Origin: Selaginella moellendorffii
Taxonomy: Eukaryota > Streptophyta > Lycopodiopsida > Selaginellales > Selaginellaceae
Direction of reading: 5' to 3'
NCBI RefSeq assembly: GCF_000143415.4
Contig: NW_003314346.1
Span: 133,939 to 197,938 of the forward strand
Length of the DNA stretch: 64,000 nucleotides
The notes below the pieces were generated by a model that worked only from the letters and a program-made list of their open reading frames with translations, was not told the origin of the DNA and made no database searches. A program made the translations under genes and the position numbers. This document shows positions 22,248 to 32,828 of the stretch, piece by piece; within the stretch, counting starts at the first letter, position 1, and every line of letters starts with the position of its first letter.

Positions 22248-24170
22248 ATGCTCAGAAGGTGGCTGCATTGCGAAACAGCTCAGCGGAGGGTTGGGTCCGC
22301 CTCTCTGTCCCTGTCTGACCACAAGACGACCAAGCTCAAAGAGGACTCCCCGGCGCCCGCGGCCAAGAAGAAGAGCAAGAAGAAGAAGAAGGCCAAGAAA
22401 GCTGCGGAGCCTACTCCCGAGCTCGACGAGGCAAAGGTCCCCCCAAGTGCTAAAGCCGACCACCCTGCCTCGTACGTGGATTTGCTACGGAAATGCAGCA
22501 GCCGCGCTCACTTGCCCGATCTCCGGCAGCTCCACTCGCAGCTCGTCGGAAACGGGTATGCACGGCGCCCCGGCATTGCCACCAAGCTCATCCAGATGTA
22601 TGGCCGATGCGGCAGCCTCAGCGACGCGCGGCTCGTCTTCGACAGCATTGCCTCCAAGGATCGCAGCATCGACCTCTGCAACGCCATGATCACGACTTGC
22701 TCGCAGAACGGGGACGCGGCGGGTGCGCACACCGTGTTTCAGAGCATGCCCAAGAGCAGGAAGATGCGCACAGACGACCTCACCGCCTCCAACAGCATGA
22801 TCGCTGCCTACGGCAAGGCCAAATCTGTGGCCGACGCCAAGCGCCTGTTTGATCGCATGGAGCGGAGGGATGAAGTCACCTGGACTGCCGTGGTTGCAGT
22901 GTATGCCCAAAATGGGCATAGCAGGGACGCCAAGCTGCTGTTCGATGCGATGCCGCGGCGGGGCATCATCGTGGCTACGGCGATGCTGGGCGTGTGCGCT
23001 CGGGGCGGCCAGGCACACCAGGTGTGGGACCTGTTCACGGAGATGGAGGGACGCGACGTCTTCTCGTGGGGGGTGCTCATCTCGGTGCTGTCGCGCCACG
23101 GCCGTATGCAAGACGCGCGCTTCGTCTTCGACAAGATGCCGCTCCGCAGCACAGTGTCATGGACCACCACCATCACCGCGTATGCCAAGTGCGGGGACCT
23201 GGACGAGGCCCGCAGGCTGTTTGACGCAATGCCGCAGCCGGACGTTATCACCTGGACGTCGCTCATGACGGCGTACGCGCAGGGTGGCCTGAGCAGGGAG
23301 GCGGTGGAGCTGTTCAAGCTCATGGACCTCGAGGGCGTGGAGGCGGACAAGTACAGCTTCTCCATCGTGCTGGACGCGTGCGCGAGGCTGTCGGATGTGG
23401 CCGAGGGCCGCAGGGTGCACCGGACCATCGCCGAGCTCGGCCCCATGGACGTGGTGGTGACCAACTCGCTGCTCAACATGTATGGCAAGTGCGGCAACAT
23501 GGCGGAGGCGGTGGCGGCGTTCGAGGGCGTGGCGGCGATGCAGCGGGTGGTGGCCACCTGGAACGCGCTGATCGCCGCCTACACCGAGAACGGGTGGCAC
23601 GAGTCGGCGTTCGGGGCGTTCCGGGCGCTCAATCTCGACGGCGTCGTGCAACCCAACGCCATCACCTTCATTGGCATCTTCACGGCGTGCAGCCACACGG
23701 GCAAGCTCGAGGACGCCCGCGACTACTTCCTGTGCATGGCTCCCGACTTCGGGGTGACGCCGGTGGCGGACCACTACGTGTGCATGTCGGACCTGCTGGG
23801 CCGCGTCGGGAAGCTTGTGGAGAGCGAGGAGCTCATCGGCAGCATGCCATTCCACCCGGATCCGGTGGCGTGGCTGGGCTTGATGGGCTCGTGCCGGACA
23901 CACCTCAATGCCGACGTTGCGGAGCGAGCGGCGGAGCATGTCTACGTCTCGGACCCCGGCTGTCCCTCGCCGTACATTCTCCTGTCCAACATCTATGCAG
24001 CGCTGGGGAGGACCAAGGATTTGCTGCGCATCCGGAGGCTCATGAAGATGAGGGGCGTCAAGAACAACCAAGCGCTGGCCTACGTGCAAGTCAAGGACCG
24101 CCTTGTGCCCTTCGCAGTTGCCCGGTGGACCAAGAAATTCTACAAGGACCACTGCAGCAGGAGTGAGTGA
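22248..24170 (+). CDS. PLS-type PPR-E protein with lysine-rich N-terminus (640 aa)
   Basis: Single-exon PPR protein. An in-frame TTG at 22233 precedes the first ATG at 22248, which I take as start (MLRRWLHCETAQRRVGSASL, resembling a mitochondrial presequence). It is followed by an unusual lysine run (KKKSKKKKKAKKAAEP) before the repeats. PPR motifs run from about residue 80: YVDLLRKCSSRAHLPDLRQL, then a series of S-type repeats such as VTWTAVVAVYAQNG. The C-terminus has complete E and E+-like segments: ADHYVCMSDLLGRVGKLVES, MPFHPDPVAWLGLMGSCRTH, SPYILLSNIYAALGRTKDLL, RLMKMRGVKNNQALAYVQVK. There is no DYW domain. It is probably an organellar RNA-binding or editing specificity factor. Confidence 0.93.
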   Translation: MLRRWLHCETAQRRVGSASLSLSDHKTTKLKEDSPAPAAKKKSKKKKKAKKAAEPTPELDEAKVPPSAKADHPASYVDLLRKCSSRAHLPDLRQLHSQLVGNGYARRPGIATKLIQMYGRCGSLSDARLVFDSIASKDRSIDLCNAMITTCSQNGDAAGAHTVFQSMPKSRKMRTDDLTASNSMIAAYGKAKSVADAKRLFDRMERRDEVTWTAVVAVYAQNGHSRDAKLLFDAMPRRGIIVATAMLGVCARGGQAHQVWDLFTEMEGRDVFSWGVLISVLSRHGRMQDARFVFDKMPLRSTVSWTTTITAYAKCGDLDEARRLFDAMPQPDVITWTSLMTAYAQGGLSREAVELFKLMDLEGVEADKYSFSIVLDACARLSDVAEGRRVHRTIAELGPMDVVVTNSLLNMYGKCGNMAEAVAAFEGVAAMQRVVATWNALIAAYTENGWHESAFGAFRALNLDGVVQPNAITFIGIFTACSHTGKLEDARDYFLCMAPDFGVTPVADHYVCMSDLLGRVGKLVESEELIGSMPFHPDPVAWLGLMGSCRTHLNADVAERAAEHVYVSDPGCPSPYILLSNIYAALGRTKDLLRIRRLMKMRGVKNNQALAYVQVKDRLVPFAVARWTKKFYKDHCSRSE

Positions 24171-24874
24171 CTAAGTACCCATCATCACCTTTTGATCCAA
24201 GTCCACTACACTAGTTTATCAAGTGATCAGTGCGCGACAAGCAACATATTCTACAAGTGAGGCGTCGCGGTCGTGGCCAGATGATAGGAGCATTTGTAAA
24301 ACTGTTATGATTGGATGGCCACAGCAGCGCGCAGCACGACGTCTATATATGCACGTAAAGAATTTGGCCATGGATGGCGATGTGAATGCTACGAGTGAGT
24401 AGTGTTCGTGCGGTGCAGTGCGCCAGGTACAGCGCTATGGCATGGATCGGATGCCCCCGCCTAGAGCCCCTCTGACCCAACTTAAACTTGCTACAATCGG
24501 CTACCATCCACGTGCTGCTCCGCTTGGCCGATAGTGATATCATAAACCCATTTGGATCCATCCATGGAGCAAGAGATCTTTGCGTTCGTCCGTCCGGCCG
24601 AAAAGAAGGGGATTCTACCTGCTGGATGCAACTCGGGGAAGAGGAGCTACAGTGCCGAGTTACTGCTAGTAGAGAGAAACTTGGTCCAACACTTGGTGCT
24701 GCTAGAGGCGACATTTATTGCGCACGCCCTCCAATACATGTTGGTGGTGCGTGCGTGGTTCCATGAGGAAGGAGCAGCAGCGCAGCAAGCAGCAGAGCAC
24801 ATAAAATCTGCGTTTGGGAGAGACAAGCGCACGAGCAAGGGGACACACCGATACTTTGTAAGAATTTGATCCAC
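24171..24874. other. Spacer between PPR and P450 genes
   Basis: About 700 bp with no convincing gene on either strand. It should contain the PPR 3' UTR and the P450 promoter. A tatatat string near 24344-24350 is a possible TATA element, but it is more than 500 bp from the P450 ATG, so this is weak. Confidence 0.4.
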
Positions 24875-26672
24875 ATGGACAGGGTAGTCTGGGTGGGATT
24901 GATAGCTGCAGCATGCTGGATTGCGGTGCTCAAGCTCGTGGAGCTCGTGGTCAAATCGTGGTGGAGGCGGAGGAGGATCTGCCAGGTGATGGAAGGCCAA
25001 GGGATTCGAGGGCCTCCGTGCAACCTGCTGGATGGGAATTACTCGGAGATAAAGAGGATGCAAGCCGAGGCTGCCGCGGTGGACATGCCGGCTCTCACTC
25101 ACGACATCGTCGCCAGAGTCTTTCCCTTCCAGCACAAATGCACGCAGCTCTATGGTAGAGAAAAGAAGATCCGAGAGCTTTTTGTTGTCCTCACAAAGCT
25201 AGCTTTGTCGTTTGCCTTTGTTTGCAGGCAAGCACTTCCTGCATTGGTGGGGGCAAGATCCGATCATCCACATCACGGAGCCGGAGCTGATTGTGGAGGT
25301 TTTGTCGCTCAAGTTTGGACACTGGCAGAAGTCCTCGCAGCTGCGGCGGGCTATGGAGTTTCTGTTTGGAAAGGGCCTCCTGGTGGCAGTGGGAGAGGAT
25401 TGGGTCCGCCAGAGGCACGCCGTGAATTCGGCCCTCAGCGCGGAGAAGATCAAGGTGGGTTTCTTGGTACTGCAATCTCATGGCTCTCCTTGAATCCATC
25501 ATGGTTGCATTGCGCAGTGCTTTGTGGAGGTGGTGATCTGCTGCGTCAAGCCCATGGTGCGCAAGTGGGAGCAACGAGTGGAGGAAGGCGGCGAGGCGGA
25601 GGTGGAGGTGAAGCAGGACATGCTCGACATGGCCACGGAGATCATACTGCGCAGCTCCTTCGGTGACGAGTGCTACGACGAGGCCAGGAGATATCCCGAG
25701 CTGGTCTACCGCCTGCTGGGACTCACATCCAAGTCGTCTCCTTTCAACAGTCTCATCCCGAGGTACTCTGTCGGGGTTGACAGTGGCAAACACGCTGGCT
25801 GGACTTGACTTCTTGAATGGTGGCGCAGCTTTGTCCCAACCAAGAAGAATCAGCTGCTCAAAGAGATCGAGCAGTGCTTCTACCGGGTGGTGGCAACGCA
25901 CACGCAGCAGCGCAACACCATCTTGAGCTCCCTGCTCGGCTGCGCAGCCAGAAGCAGCCTCAGCGTCCAGCACGTCATCGACGAGTGCAAGAACATCGTG
26001 TTTGCGGGGCACGAGACCACGGCACACATGCTCACGTGGACGATGATGCTCCTGGGCCTCCACCCCGAGTGGCAACAGCGAGCGTTTGAGGAGGTGGCGG
26101 AGGTGTGCAAGGGCCGGGATCCCACGTCGGACACGCTCAGCAAGCTCAGAGTCGTGAGTCCCTCGATCATCCCCACCCGTTTGATCGCATCGTTCTAAAA
26201 GCTGTGCTCTCGATCCTTGATGCAGATGAACATGATCGTGAACGAGTCACTGCGACTGTATCCTCCGGGAGCCCAGACCGCGCGGGAAGCTCTCAAGGAC
26301 ATGAAGCTGGGCGACCGCATCACCATTCCCGCCGGAGTCTCGGTGGCCATCAACATCGTCGAGGTACACCGCAGCGTGGAAATGTGGGGTGACGACGCCC
26401 TGGAATTCAAGCCGCAGCGCTTCGCAGAGGGTGTGTCGAGGGCGTGCAAGCAACCCGTGGGTGGCTATCTCCCCTTTCTACTCGGCCCGCGCGTGTGCGT
26501 CGGCCAAGGCCTGGCGCTCATGGAGGCCAAGCTCGCCCTGGTCCTCATCTTGCAGCGCTTGTCGTGGCGGCTATCGCCAAACTATCGCCACGCTCCCATT
26601 GTCGCGCTCACCCTCCAACCGCAGCACGGCATGCAACTCGTCATATCACCGAGAAGAACACACGATCGATAA
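24875..26672 (+). CDS. Cytochrome P450, CYP72 clan
   Basis: Haem-thiolate monooxygenase anchored in the ER. Five exons (24875-25154, 25228-25454, 25518-25762, 25829-26153, 26226-26672) sum to 507 aa with GT-AG borders. Residues 1-25 form the membrane anchor (VVWVGLIAAACWIAVLKLVE). The clan-typical WxRxRH helix C appears as GEDWVRQRHAVNSALS. The I-helix oxygen-binding motif is AGHETTAHML, the ExxR motif is in NESLRLYPP, the PERF-like motif is FKPQRF, and the haem-binding loop is FLLGPRVCVGQ with the ligand Cys present. SFVPTKKNQ and the exon pattern point to the CYP72 clan, whose members include hormone- and terpenoid-modifying enzymes. Family and substrate are not assigned. A TTG in frame at 24866 is not the start. 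Confidence 0.92.
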
Positions 26673-27047
26673 TTGATTCAAACCAGTTGTGTACCTCGAT
26701 CAAGCATGGTTGGCTGGCTGGTATACAGTTTTAGGAGATAAGGATTGAATACTGCCATGTCATATAGATTGAGCAGCCAAGCGACAACCGTCTTTATATC
26801 AAACCGTCTCCAATTCCTATACAACGAATGGGTGGCGGCGGCGGCGGCGGGAGGAGAGGGGTGGTGGACAATCCTCCCGCGAGCAGCAGATGGATGATGC
26901 TGGCACTTGCCGCGGGAGCTGCCCTTGGGTTGATCACCTTAGCATCGCTGCTGCGGAGATGGCGCCGGAGGAGAGCTCTGGAGAAAGAATGGTGGTGGAG
27001 GAGATGACACCCTCCTCGTGTTTGTTTATGTACAGAGAAACCAACCA
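26673..27047. other. Convergent spacer between P450 and ATG18
   Basis: A 375-bp spacer holding the 3' ends of two convergent genes. A short GGC-repeat (near 26831-26850) is present. No coding feature is supported. Confidence 0.45.
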
Positions 27048-28321
27048 TCAGGTGAACTTTGCAAATTCCTTCTGTACCATGTCACCGCCGCGGTCGGGAT
27101 CGTATGCACATCTGTAGTAGCTGATGGTGACCATCAAAGTCAGTCGTGACATTTCTACCAGCTCGGTCGGTTTACCTTCCGTCGCCGCAGATGATGATAA
27201 CGGTGTTCTTGGCGGCCCCAAACGCGACAATCGCTCTGCTGTCCGCTGGCAGCCGGAACTGCGCAAATGACCAGTCCGATTTCAAGTAGCTGGGAAGCAC
27301 GCCTGTCGTAAAGGATGTATTCACTGGGTTGATGGAAAACAAGAAAAAATAGAGCATTTGTATGTATGTACGTACCTTGGACCATCGAGGAATTGGCAGC
27401 AAGAGAAAAGATGGAAGAAGCCGAGAGCCTGGGAAGGCGCCGTCGCGGTTTGTGCTCAAACTTGCTCCTGACCAGGTTGAACACATGGACGGTGCATTTG
27501 TCACTGGACACGGCGAGCCAGTGGCAATTGACAGAGAGTGCCAGGCTGAAAATCTCGGCCCGCTCGGCACCCCGGCGGAGCTGCGCAGTAGAGGCAGCAA
27601 AGATGGCAGCAAAGATGAGCAAATAAGAAGAAAAGATGAGCAAATAAAAGAAGTAAAACTTTCAACGTACTTCGTGCAGCTTAGTTCCGTCGTTGGTGTC
27701 AAAGATGCGAACAATGGTACCTTTGATGCTTGCAGTCGCCAGTAGCCTCCCGTCTTGGCTGAGAGCCAGGCAGGCGAGGGGCGATTCGTGTGCCTGGACG
27801 AACAGCGTCTTGCCTAAGCTATACAATTCAAGCCGGACCTCACCTCCGCTCATGGTACCTGGGCACGCAAGGACAAACATAGTGGACGCCGGCGAGATCG
27901 CACACACGCCCCTCGGGTTGTCAAACGTCTCCACCTCGTGCAGCGGCTTGAGATCCGACAGGCTATGGACATGGACCTTGTGCTCCAGCACAGCCACCAC
28001 GGCGTCTCTCCTCAGCCTCACCGCTCTCACCTCGCTCCGGAAGAAGAGCTCGCCAATGCAGCGGCTCTGGTCGTCGTCCCAGATGATCACCTTGTTCCTG
28101 GCAGCCGCCCCCACGAGCCCCAAGATGTTGGAGCGAAACACCATCTCCACAATCCCCACGCCTCCATCCAAATCTCGCCGCAGCGTCTGCTTGAGGGGGT
28201 CGCAACTGTAGATGCGAAAGCCCACGCTCGTCGAGTACGCAAAGCACCCAGCATCCTGATTGAAGTTTACGTACTGGACCACCGCCTTCTCGCTTCCATC
28301 TTCGTCCTCCTCCACCGCCAT
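27048..28321 (-). CDS. ATG18: ATG18-like PROPPIN (WIPI family) autophagy protein
   Basis: Seven-bladed WD40-like beta-propeller that binds PI3P and PI(3,5)P2 on autophagic or endosomal membranes. Four exons (28321-27671, 27580-27376, 27302-27176, 27120-27048) sum to 351 aa. The signature lipid-binding LRRG motif is created exactly at the first splice junction (LHE joined to [15 protein letters not shown]). Other family blocks are [55 protein letters not shown]-like text (actual [20 protein letters not shown]) and the C-terminal [10 protein letters not shown]. An upstream in-frame TTG at 28327 was rejected; the ATG is 28321. Exon 2 contains a basic insert ([12 protein letters not shown]) where other ATG18 proteins have a variable loop. 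It is the last of five closely spaced minus-strand genes. Confidence 0.92.
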
Positions 28322-28367
28322 CCACAACCAAGAACCCTAAGTTATGAGCTCTTCGTTTTCTTGCTTT

Positions 28368-28455
28368 GCTTTATTCCCTTTGCTTGCCTTTGCGACAGTG
28401 TCTCTAAACACGCTTTATTCCCTTTGCTTGCCTTTGCGACAGTGTCTCTAAACAC
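28368..28455. repeat. 44-bp perfect tandem duplication
   Basis: A 44-bp unit beginning gctttattccctttgcttgc is repeated twice head to tail, with a period of 44 bp. It fills most of the 142-bp spacer between the NDUFA12 stop and the ATG18 start, so it lies in the NDUFA12 3' UTR or ATG18 leader/promoter. Confidence 0.9.
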
Positions 28456-28463
28456 GCTAACTC

Positions 28464-29100
28464 TCAAGACATGGGGGCCGCGTCGGCCTTCTTCCAAGGA
28501 TCGTATCGGCTCCAATCTCGCTGGTTTGGGCTGAGGACATGGCCCTTGGAGTGGTATATGTACTGCTCGCCCTCGCCAGTTCGATTGGGTTGGTGCTCCA
28601 GGCCGTAGCGCTTGGGTCGCAGATCTTCCAGCTGCTCCGCCGTGTGATCGGTCACGTAGTGGAGCCAGCCATGCCACTCGGGGGGAACGTTCGAGGCGTT
28701 GTAGTATTTCTTGTCCGCGTACTCCACCCATCGCGTGCGCCCTGAAGCTCCATTGATTCTTTCATTCTGGCTGCGAATTCCAAGACATACCTGCGGTGCC
28801 ACTGGGTTTCTCGAAGTACTTGTTCCCGAATTTGTCAATGCCCACCAGCCGGGTGTCTTTGTTCCCCCACATCTTTGTGAGCCTACAAGAGCTCTACTCA
28901 GATCTAGCAGCACTACCAAGTGAAATGAGAACTTACAAGAGATTTCCATCTACGATACAGTTCCTACAGGCACAATTTTGTCAGAGAGAAAAGAACTCAA
29001 GCTATACTCACAAGATGCCCTCCTTCTTTGCTTCTCGCCAGGCCTGTGCTAGTCCCCCTTCCTTGAACGCCTTGTGCACAGCGCTTAGGAAATACTTCAT
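28464..29100 (-). CDS. NDUFA12: NDUFA12 / B17.2 accessory subunit of mitochondrial complex I
   Basis: Small accessory subunit of the matrix arm of NADH:ubiquinone oxidoreductase. Start MKYFLSAVHKAFKEGGLAQA at 29100, joined over short introns to NCIVDGNLLTKMWGNKDTRL, VGIDKFGNKYFEKPSGTAG and RTRWVEYADKKYYNASNVPP. The conserved block PPEWHGWLHYVTDHTAEQLE and the tail (RDWSRYDPWKKADAAPMS) complete a protein close to the usual 155-160 aa. All introns are GT-AG and about 35-60 bp. The most conserved region is intact. It lies between RLF (89 bp upstream) and ATG18. Confidence 0.93.
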
Positions 29101-29189
29101 GCCTGAGAATGGAAACCCTAGGTAGGAGGTAAAGGGAAGTTCGAGTTAAATGAATCATGAATCATTCAAAGAATGTGCTTGCTATATTG

Positions 29190-29868
29190 CTATTGTTCTA
29201 GAGCGCCCAAGAGGCATCTCTCCAGGAGGAACTCGGCATTCACCCAAGCGTGGTATTTGTCTGGAGCAAACAAAGCTTTGAGCACAGGGGAAGAAAACAA
29301 ATCAACTTACTGAAGAGAGAAGTGCAATCTTTGCCTGCTGCCTTCATCAGCATGTCCAGGCCTGTCAAACACACCTTCTCGTGAGCCAAAGCAAACTCAC
29401 ACTCTTTCTTCGATTACCTCCTGGGTGGAAGTTGAGGTAAGGCGTGATGTTGTACACCCGGCCGCGTAGAACTGTCCATGCATCGTCTTGCTTCCTGTGT
29501 TGCTTTACTTCCTCCATAGCTATCATTCTCCTGTTGGATCGCCCCTTGAGCCCTGCGCAAAGAAGTAGTGGTATAGACATGAAGGAGAGCGCTTGAGCAC
29601 GGCCAACCTGCTAGATCTGGATGGCTCTGGGTGAGCTTGAGCCAGTCCATCTGGCTGAAACCTTTCTCAAACGGAACCTTGTTTCTCTGCTTTGGCGGCG
29701 GCATTGCCTTTGAAGACTCCGTGTTGTCAATTGTGGGTTCCGGCTCGGGAGCTTTCTCCTGGAGATGGAGCGCTCGCTATCACAACAACGACAAGACACA
29801 AAAGATTTCATTCATGCCTGGAAGAAGCTGAATTCGGTGGCACTGTCGGACGAAGCCGGTGCCTCCAT
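29190..29868 (-). CDS. RLF: RLF-type cytochrome b5 domain protein
   Basis: Cytosolic haem-binding cytochrome b5-like protein related to Arabidopsis REDUCED LATERAL ROOT FORMATION. Exon 1 begins at ATG 29868 ([17 protein letters not shown]); the in-frame joining to QEKAPEPEP-type text requires a GC-AG intron of about 59 bp (donor CAG|GCATGA, acceptor CTCCAG). Downstream exons give [60 protein letters not shown] and then [20 protein letters not shown]. Both haem-ligand histidines are present (HPGG and NKYH). The tail [15 protein letters not shown] ends at 29190. If the GC-AG intron is wrong, the start would be the ATG at 29704. Confidence 0.88.
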
Positions 29869-29927
29869 GATCGCGTTCCCTTCCTTTTGACCTTAAAAAA
29901 ACAAGTTCCTTCCCTAGAACTGGAACT

Positions 29928-30478
29928 CTACTTGTTCTCCTTGCGTGGAAACACGACCGACAAGAGCACGCCGGCCATGAAAAAACCGAGCGCTGGCTGG
30001 AAGAGTAACGGCCACAGTGGGTACCAGGAATCGAGAAGTGTGGACGAGTTGAATGCCGCTTTCTCGCCCAATCCAGCCAGAAGCCATCCCAGTGCCACCA
30101 CAATGAAGAAAAAGTCCACAATCAGGGCCTTGTCCACGACCTCTCGCAATGGAATGCGAGAATCCTTGTCCGTGAATGACGAAGACTGGCCGGCTTGAAA
30201 ACTAGCTGGAGCATCCATGCGTCTCAAGTCTTCCTGCATCCCTCGAAGAAGCTCGTCATCCTCGCTACGTTGTTCCTGGTGTTCCTTGCTGGAACAAATC
30301 GTTGATCTTATCCACCGACGCCATGACAGGTTCTTATCTCGAATTGTTCCCCTTGGCACTCCATGGCTGCCTGCCAAGAACATTCAAGCGCCATAGCCGA
30401 TGGATGGATACGCAAACCTGAGGCTGGTCCAAAGTTCCGAGCGAAGGATGGTGTTTCCAAACCACGGAGAACCAGCAT
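29928..30478 (-). CDS. Small plastid-type membrane protein of unknown function
   Basis: I do not recognise a named family. Two exons fit well: 30478-30418 and 30370-29928, with a 47-bp GT-AG intron, giving a start MLVLRGLETPSFARNFGPAS that looks like a chloroplast transit peptide. A charged middle follows (SEDDELLRGMQEDLRRMDA), then ALIVDFFFIVVALGWLLAGL and a second hydrophobic stretch LWPLLFQPALGFFMAGVLLS, so two membrane spans with the C-terminus KENK. If exon 1 is not used, the in-frame ATG at 30383 would start the protein. It lies 60 bp upstream of RLF on the same strand. Confidence 0.72.
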
Positions 30479-30658
30479 CCCTGCTGCTTGTGCTGCTGCC
30501 TTTAGGCTTAACCGCTGCTAAGTAGCTGATGGATTGATTCGATTTAAGCTCTCATCTCGGCATCCACTTCTTAAACACACCCTCCCGGAGCGGGGAAATG
30601 CCGTGCATGAGGCAGCGAAACGAAAAAAAGTATCGCCAACGCACTGTGCAGGAAAGAA

Positions 30659-31522
30659 TCAAATCAATGCTGTACGCTCTTGTTGCAGCATGGCTTTGAT
30701 GGTCTCTTCTGAAACCATCAAGTGCTCGTCGTCTTTTGCTGGTTTACAAGCCGTGCTATCGCCGTTTTCCTCTGCACGGGTGCCATGGAAGTGTGAGCAA
30801 AGGAGTAAAAGGAAAGTAAGCTCGCGCTCGCGCTCACCTTGGGCACTGTCTTCCTCCTCGATCTCGCAGATCTGTTGGGCGGCGGTGAGCTGCAAGCACT
30901 CTGGGAGGAAGCATCTGCAGAGCCAGCCTGGTGAATGGAGACGATGAAACTTTAGAACCAAAGAAGAGTAAAGACGTGGTGGTCGAGGCATTCACCGATT
31001 CTGGCGACGCGGTTCACCCAGGACGGGATCGGGTGTTTGACGAGGCGCATGGTGATGTCTTCGCTGAAATGGTTGCAGTTCTTGAGCAGCAAGTGGTAAG
31101 TGTCACCGTTGTAATGCGAAGCCACGCTCTCGACGAACTGCCGGAGCTGGAGCGGCCCCATGGTGGTGCTGCCCAGCCGGATGCTCGTCCGGAACATGAA
31201 ACCGGGGCATCTGCGCGGCTCCACTTCGAAGACGCCGCTGGTTGGGAACTCGTGAGCCCCGAACGCATACTCCACGCCGTGCACTGCCACGCCCCACTCG
31301 TTGGAACAATGCCGACTCTCACACACACTCACCTTCGACGCCGCTGTGGAAGATGCCCAGCCCAAACCAGTAGGCGTAATCATTGTAGGCGGTGAGATCG
31401 TAGACGTTGAGGAAGACCGGCACGCTCTCCTTGTGTGGCTCTGGCGAGGGCGAGGGAGATGGAGACGGCGAGGAGGAGGAGGAGGTGGATCCGAGCTGCT
31501 GGTAGAAATTGGTGAGCCCCAT
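30659..31522 (-). CDS. DeSI-like PPPDE peptidase (deSUMOylase/deubiquitinase family)
   Basis: Predicted cysteine isopeptidase of the PPPDE (DeSI) family, removing SUMO or ubiquitin. Start MGLTNFYQQLGSTSSSSSPS at 31522, then a Ser/Pro linker and PVFLNVYDLTAYNDYAYWFG. The catalytic histidine is in GIFHSGVE joined over an intron to VHGVEYAFGAHEFP. The catalytic cysteine is in LLLKNCNHFSEDITMRL. After the exon ending in RIG a GT-AG intron joins to WLCRCFLPECLQLTAAQQIC, the usual tail of plant members, and a last small exon ends at 30659 with a short acidic tail. The gene diverges from the unknown plus-strand gene at 31693. Confidence 0.9.
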
Positions 31523-31692
31523 CTCCCGCAAGAACCCTAACTTTGCCACACTCTGCCACGTAGCCCGGGAAGAAGAAATATACCTTGTCGAGTGTCCATA
31601 CACATGGCCAAGCGACATTCTGGTGCCGCCGTCACCGTCGCCGTCGCAGTCGCAGTCGTCGGTGGCCGGCGCAGCAGCAGTGAGATGCCCCA
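31523..31692. promoter_or_regulatory. 170-bp divergent spacer
   Basis: Separates the start codons of the DeSI-like gene (minus) and the unknown 282-aa protein gene (plus). It must hold both core promoters. It contains a run of cgtcgccgtcgcagtcg repeats near 31630-31652. No TATA box is clear. Confidence 0.45.
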
Positions 31693-32828
31693 ATGCCGTA
31701 CTTTGGCGATCCTCGCAAGAGTGGCGGTAAGTGGGCCTTTTCGGAGCAGCCGCGCACCTACAAGGAGCGTTGCCACTACTGCAGCTACAATGGGAGCGAC
31801 CAGGTTCGATAGCTTTCTCTCTCGACATGGGATCAAATGCGATAAAAAATGATCAAATGTGCGCGATCGTGATCGATCCCCCAACAACGTTAACGTTGCT
31901 GCATTGCAGGATATCATGTCCAAGCGGAGGATAGCGGCGCGCACCTTCGGCTTCCAGAGGCATCCGGTTTACAAGACGTCGTGCATGGTGGAGCCGTTGA
32001 GGGAGTGCACATACTACGCCCCGGAGGAGGAGCGGCTCAACAAGGACGTGGATGGCTTCATCCGGGAGATTCACGACAAGAGGCGAGACAGGGACAAGGT
32101 ATAGATCGATCGAGTTTCTGGGAATTACAAACACGAGCGACCGATATAGGATCTATATACTGATCGATTGTATTGCGTGTGTGTGTGTGTGTGTACATGC
32201 ACAGGAGATTCTGGCGTGTAACAAGGTGGCGCGAGCATACGAGGAGTACAAGCTCGTGTGCAAGAGGGAGGAGGCGTGGGACAAGGAGAAGCTGCGCGAC
32301 GAGTTTTTCCGCGTGAAACCCCACGGCAGGACCTTCTCCAACCGGAGTGCCGTCAAATACGACATCTTCACCATGGAGTACGAGGACAGCTTCTACGGAA
32401 GACAATTCAAGCACGAGGATGACTTGGCCAGGTTCGTCGTCTCGATCTCGCTCGCGCTCTCCCAAACTTTGATGCCGCCACTGCTCAAGATTGAGAACTT
32501 TCACAGGTGGCGGCAGACTCTGCGCAAGCTCTTCCTCCAGGCCCGCTCCAGCGGCGTGCCAGACTTCAACATTGTGGACTGGCGGCGGCTGCCCGCGCCG
32601 GTGGAGCCCGCGAGGCCGAGGCCGCCCGGGCCCGACCCGGCCAAGGCGCTCCACGGGCTGGAGATGCAGCGATTCAAGCCCGTGGCGGTGGAGCCCGGCG
32701 ACATCGTCCCCGGCGACGGCAAGACCGCGGAGCTGCTCCACTTCTCGCCCATCCCGCACCAGCGGCCACTCGCCTCCGTCAGGGACGTCATTGTCAACGT
32801 CGAGCACCCGTGGCAGCACTGCTGCTAG
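31693..32828 (+). CDS. Unknown 282-aa protein
   Basis: Four exons (31693-31803, 31910-32098, 32205-32431, 32507-32828) keep one frame and end at TAG 32828; all introns are GT-AG. I do not recognise the family. The protein starts MPYFGDPRKSGGKWAFSEQP, has a short HYCSYNG segment with two Cys, a basic charged middle (NKDVDGFIREIHDKRRDRDK), then RTFSNRSAVKYDIFTMEYED and SFYGRQFKHEDDLARW, and a proline-rich tail. There is no signal peptide or membrane span. The aromatic/charged, non-globular style recalls ciliary microtubule-associated proteins, which would suit a plant with swimming sperm, but this is speculation. Intron 2 has a GT microsatellite (about 32178-32192). Confidence 0.8.
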
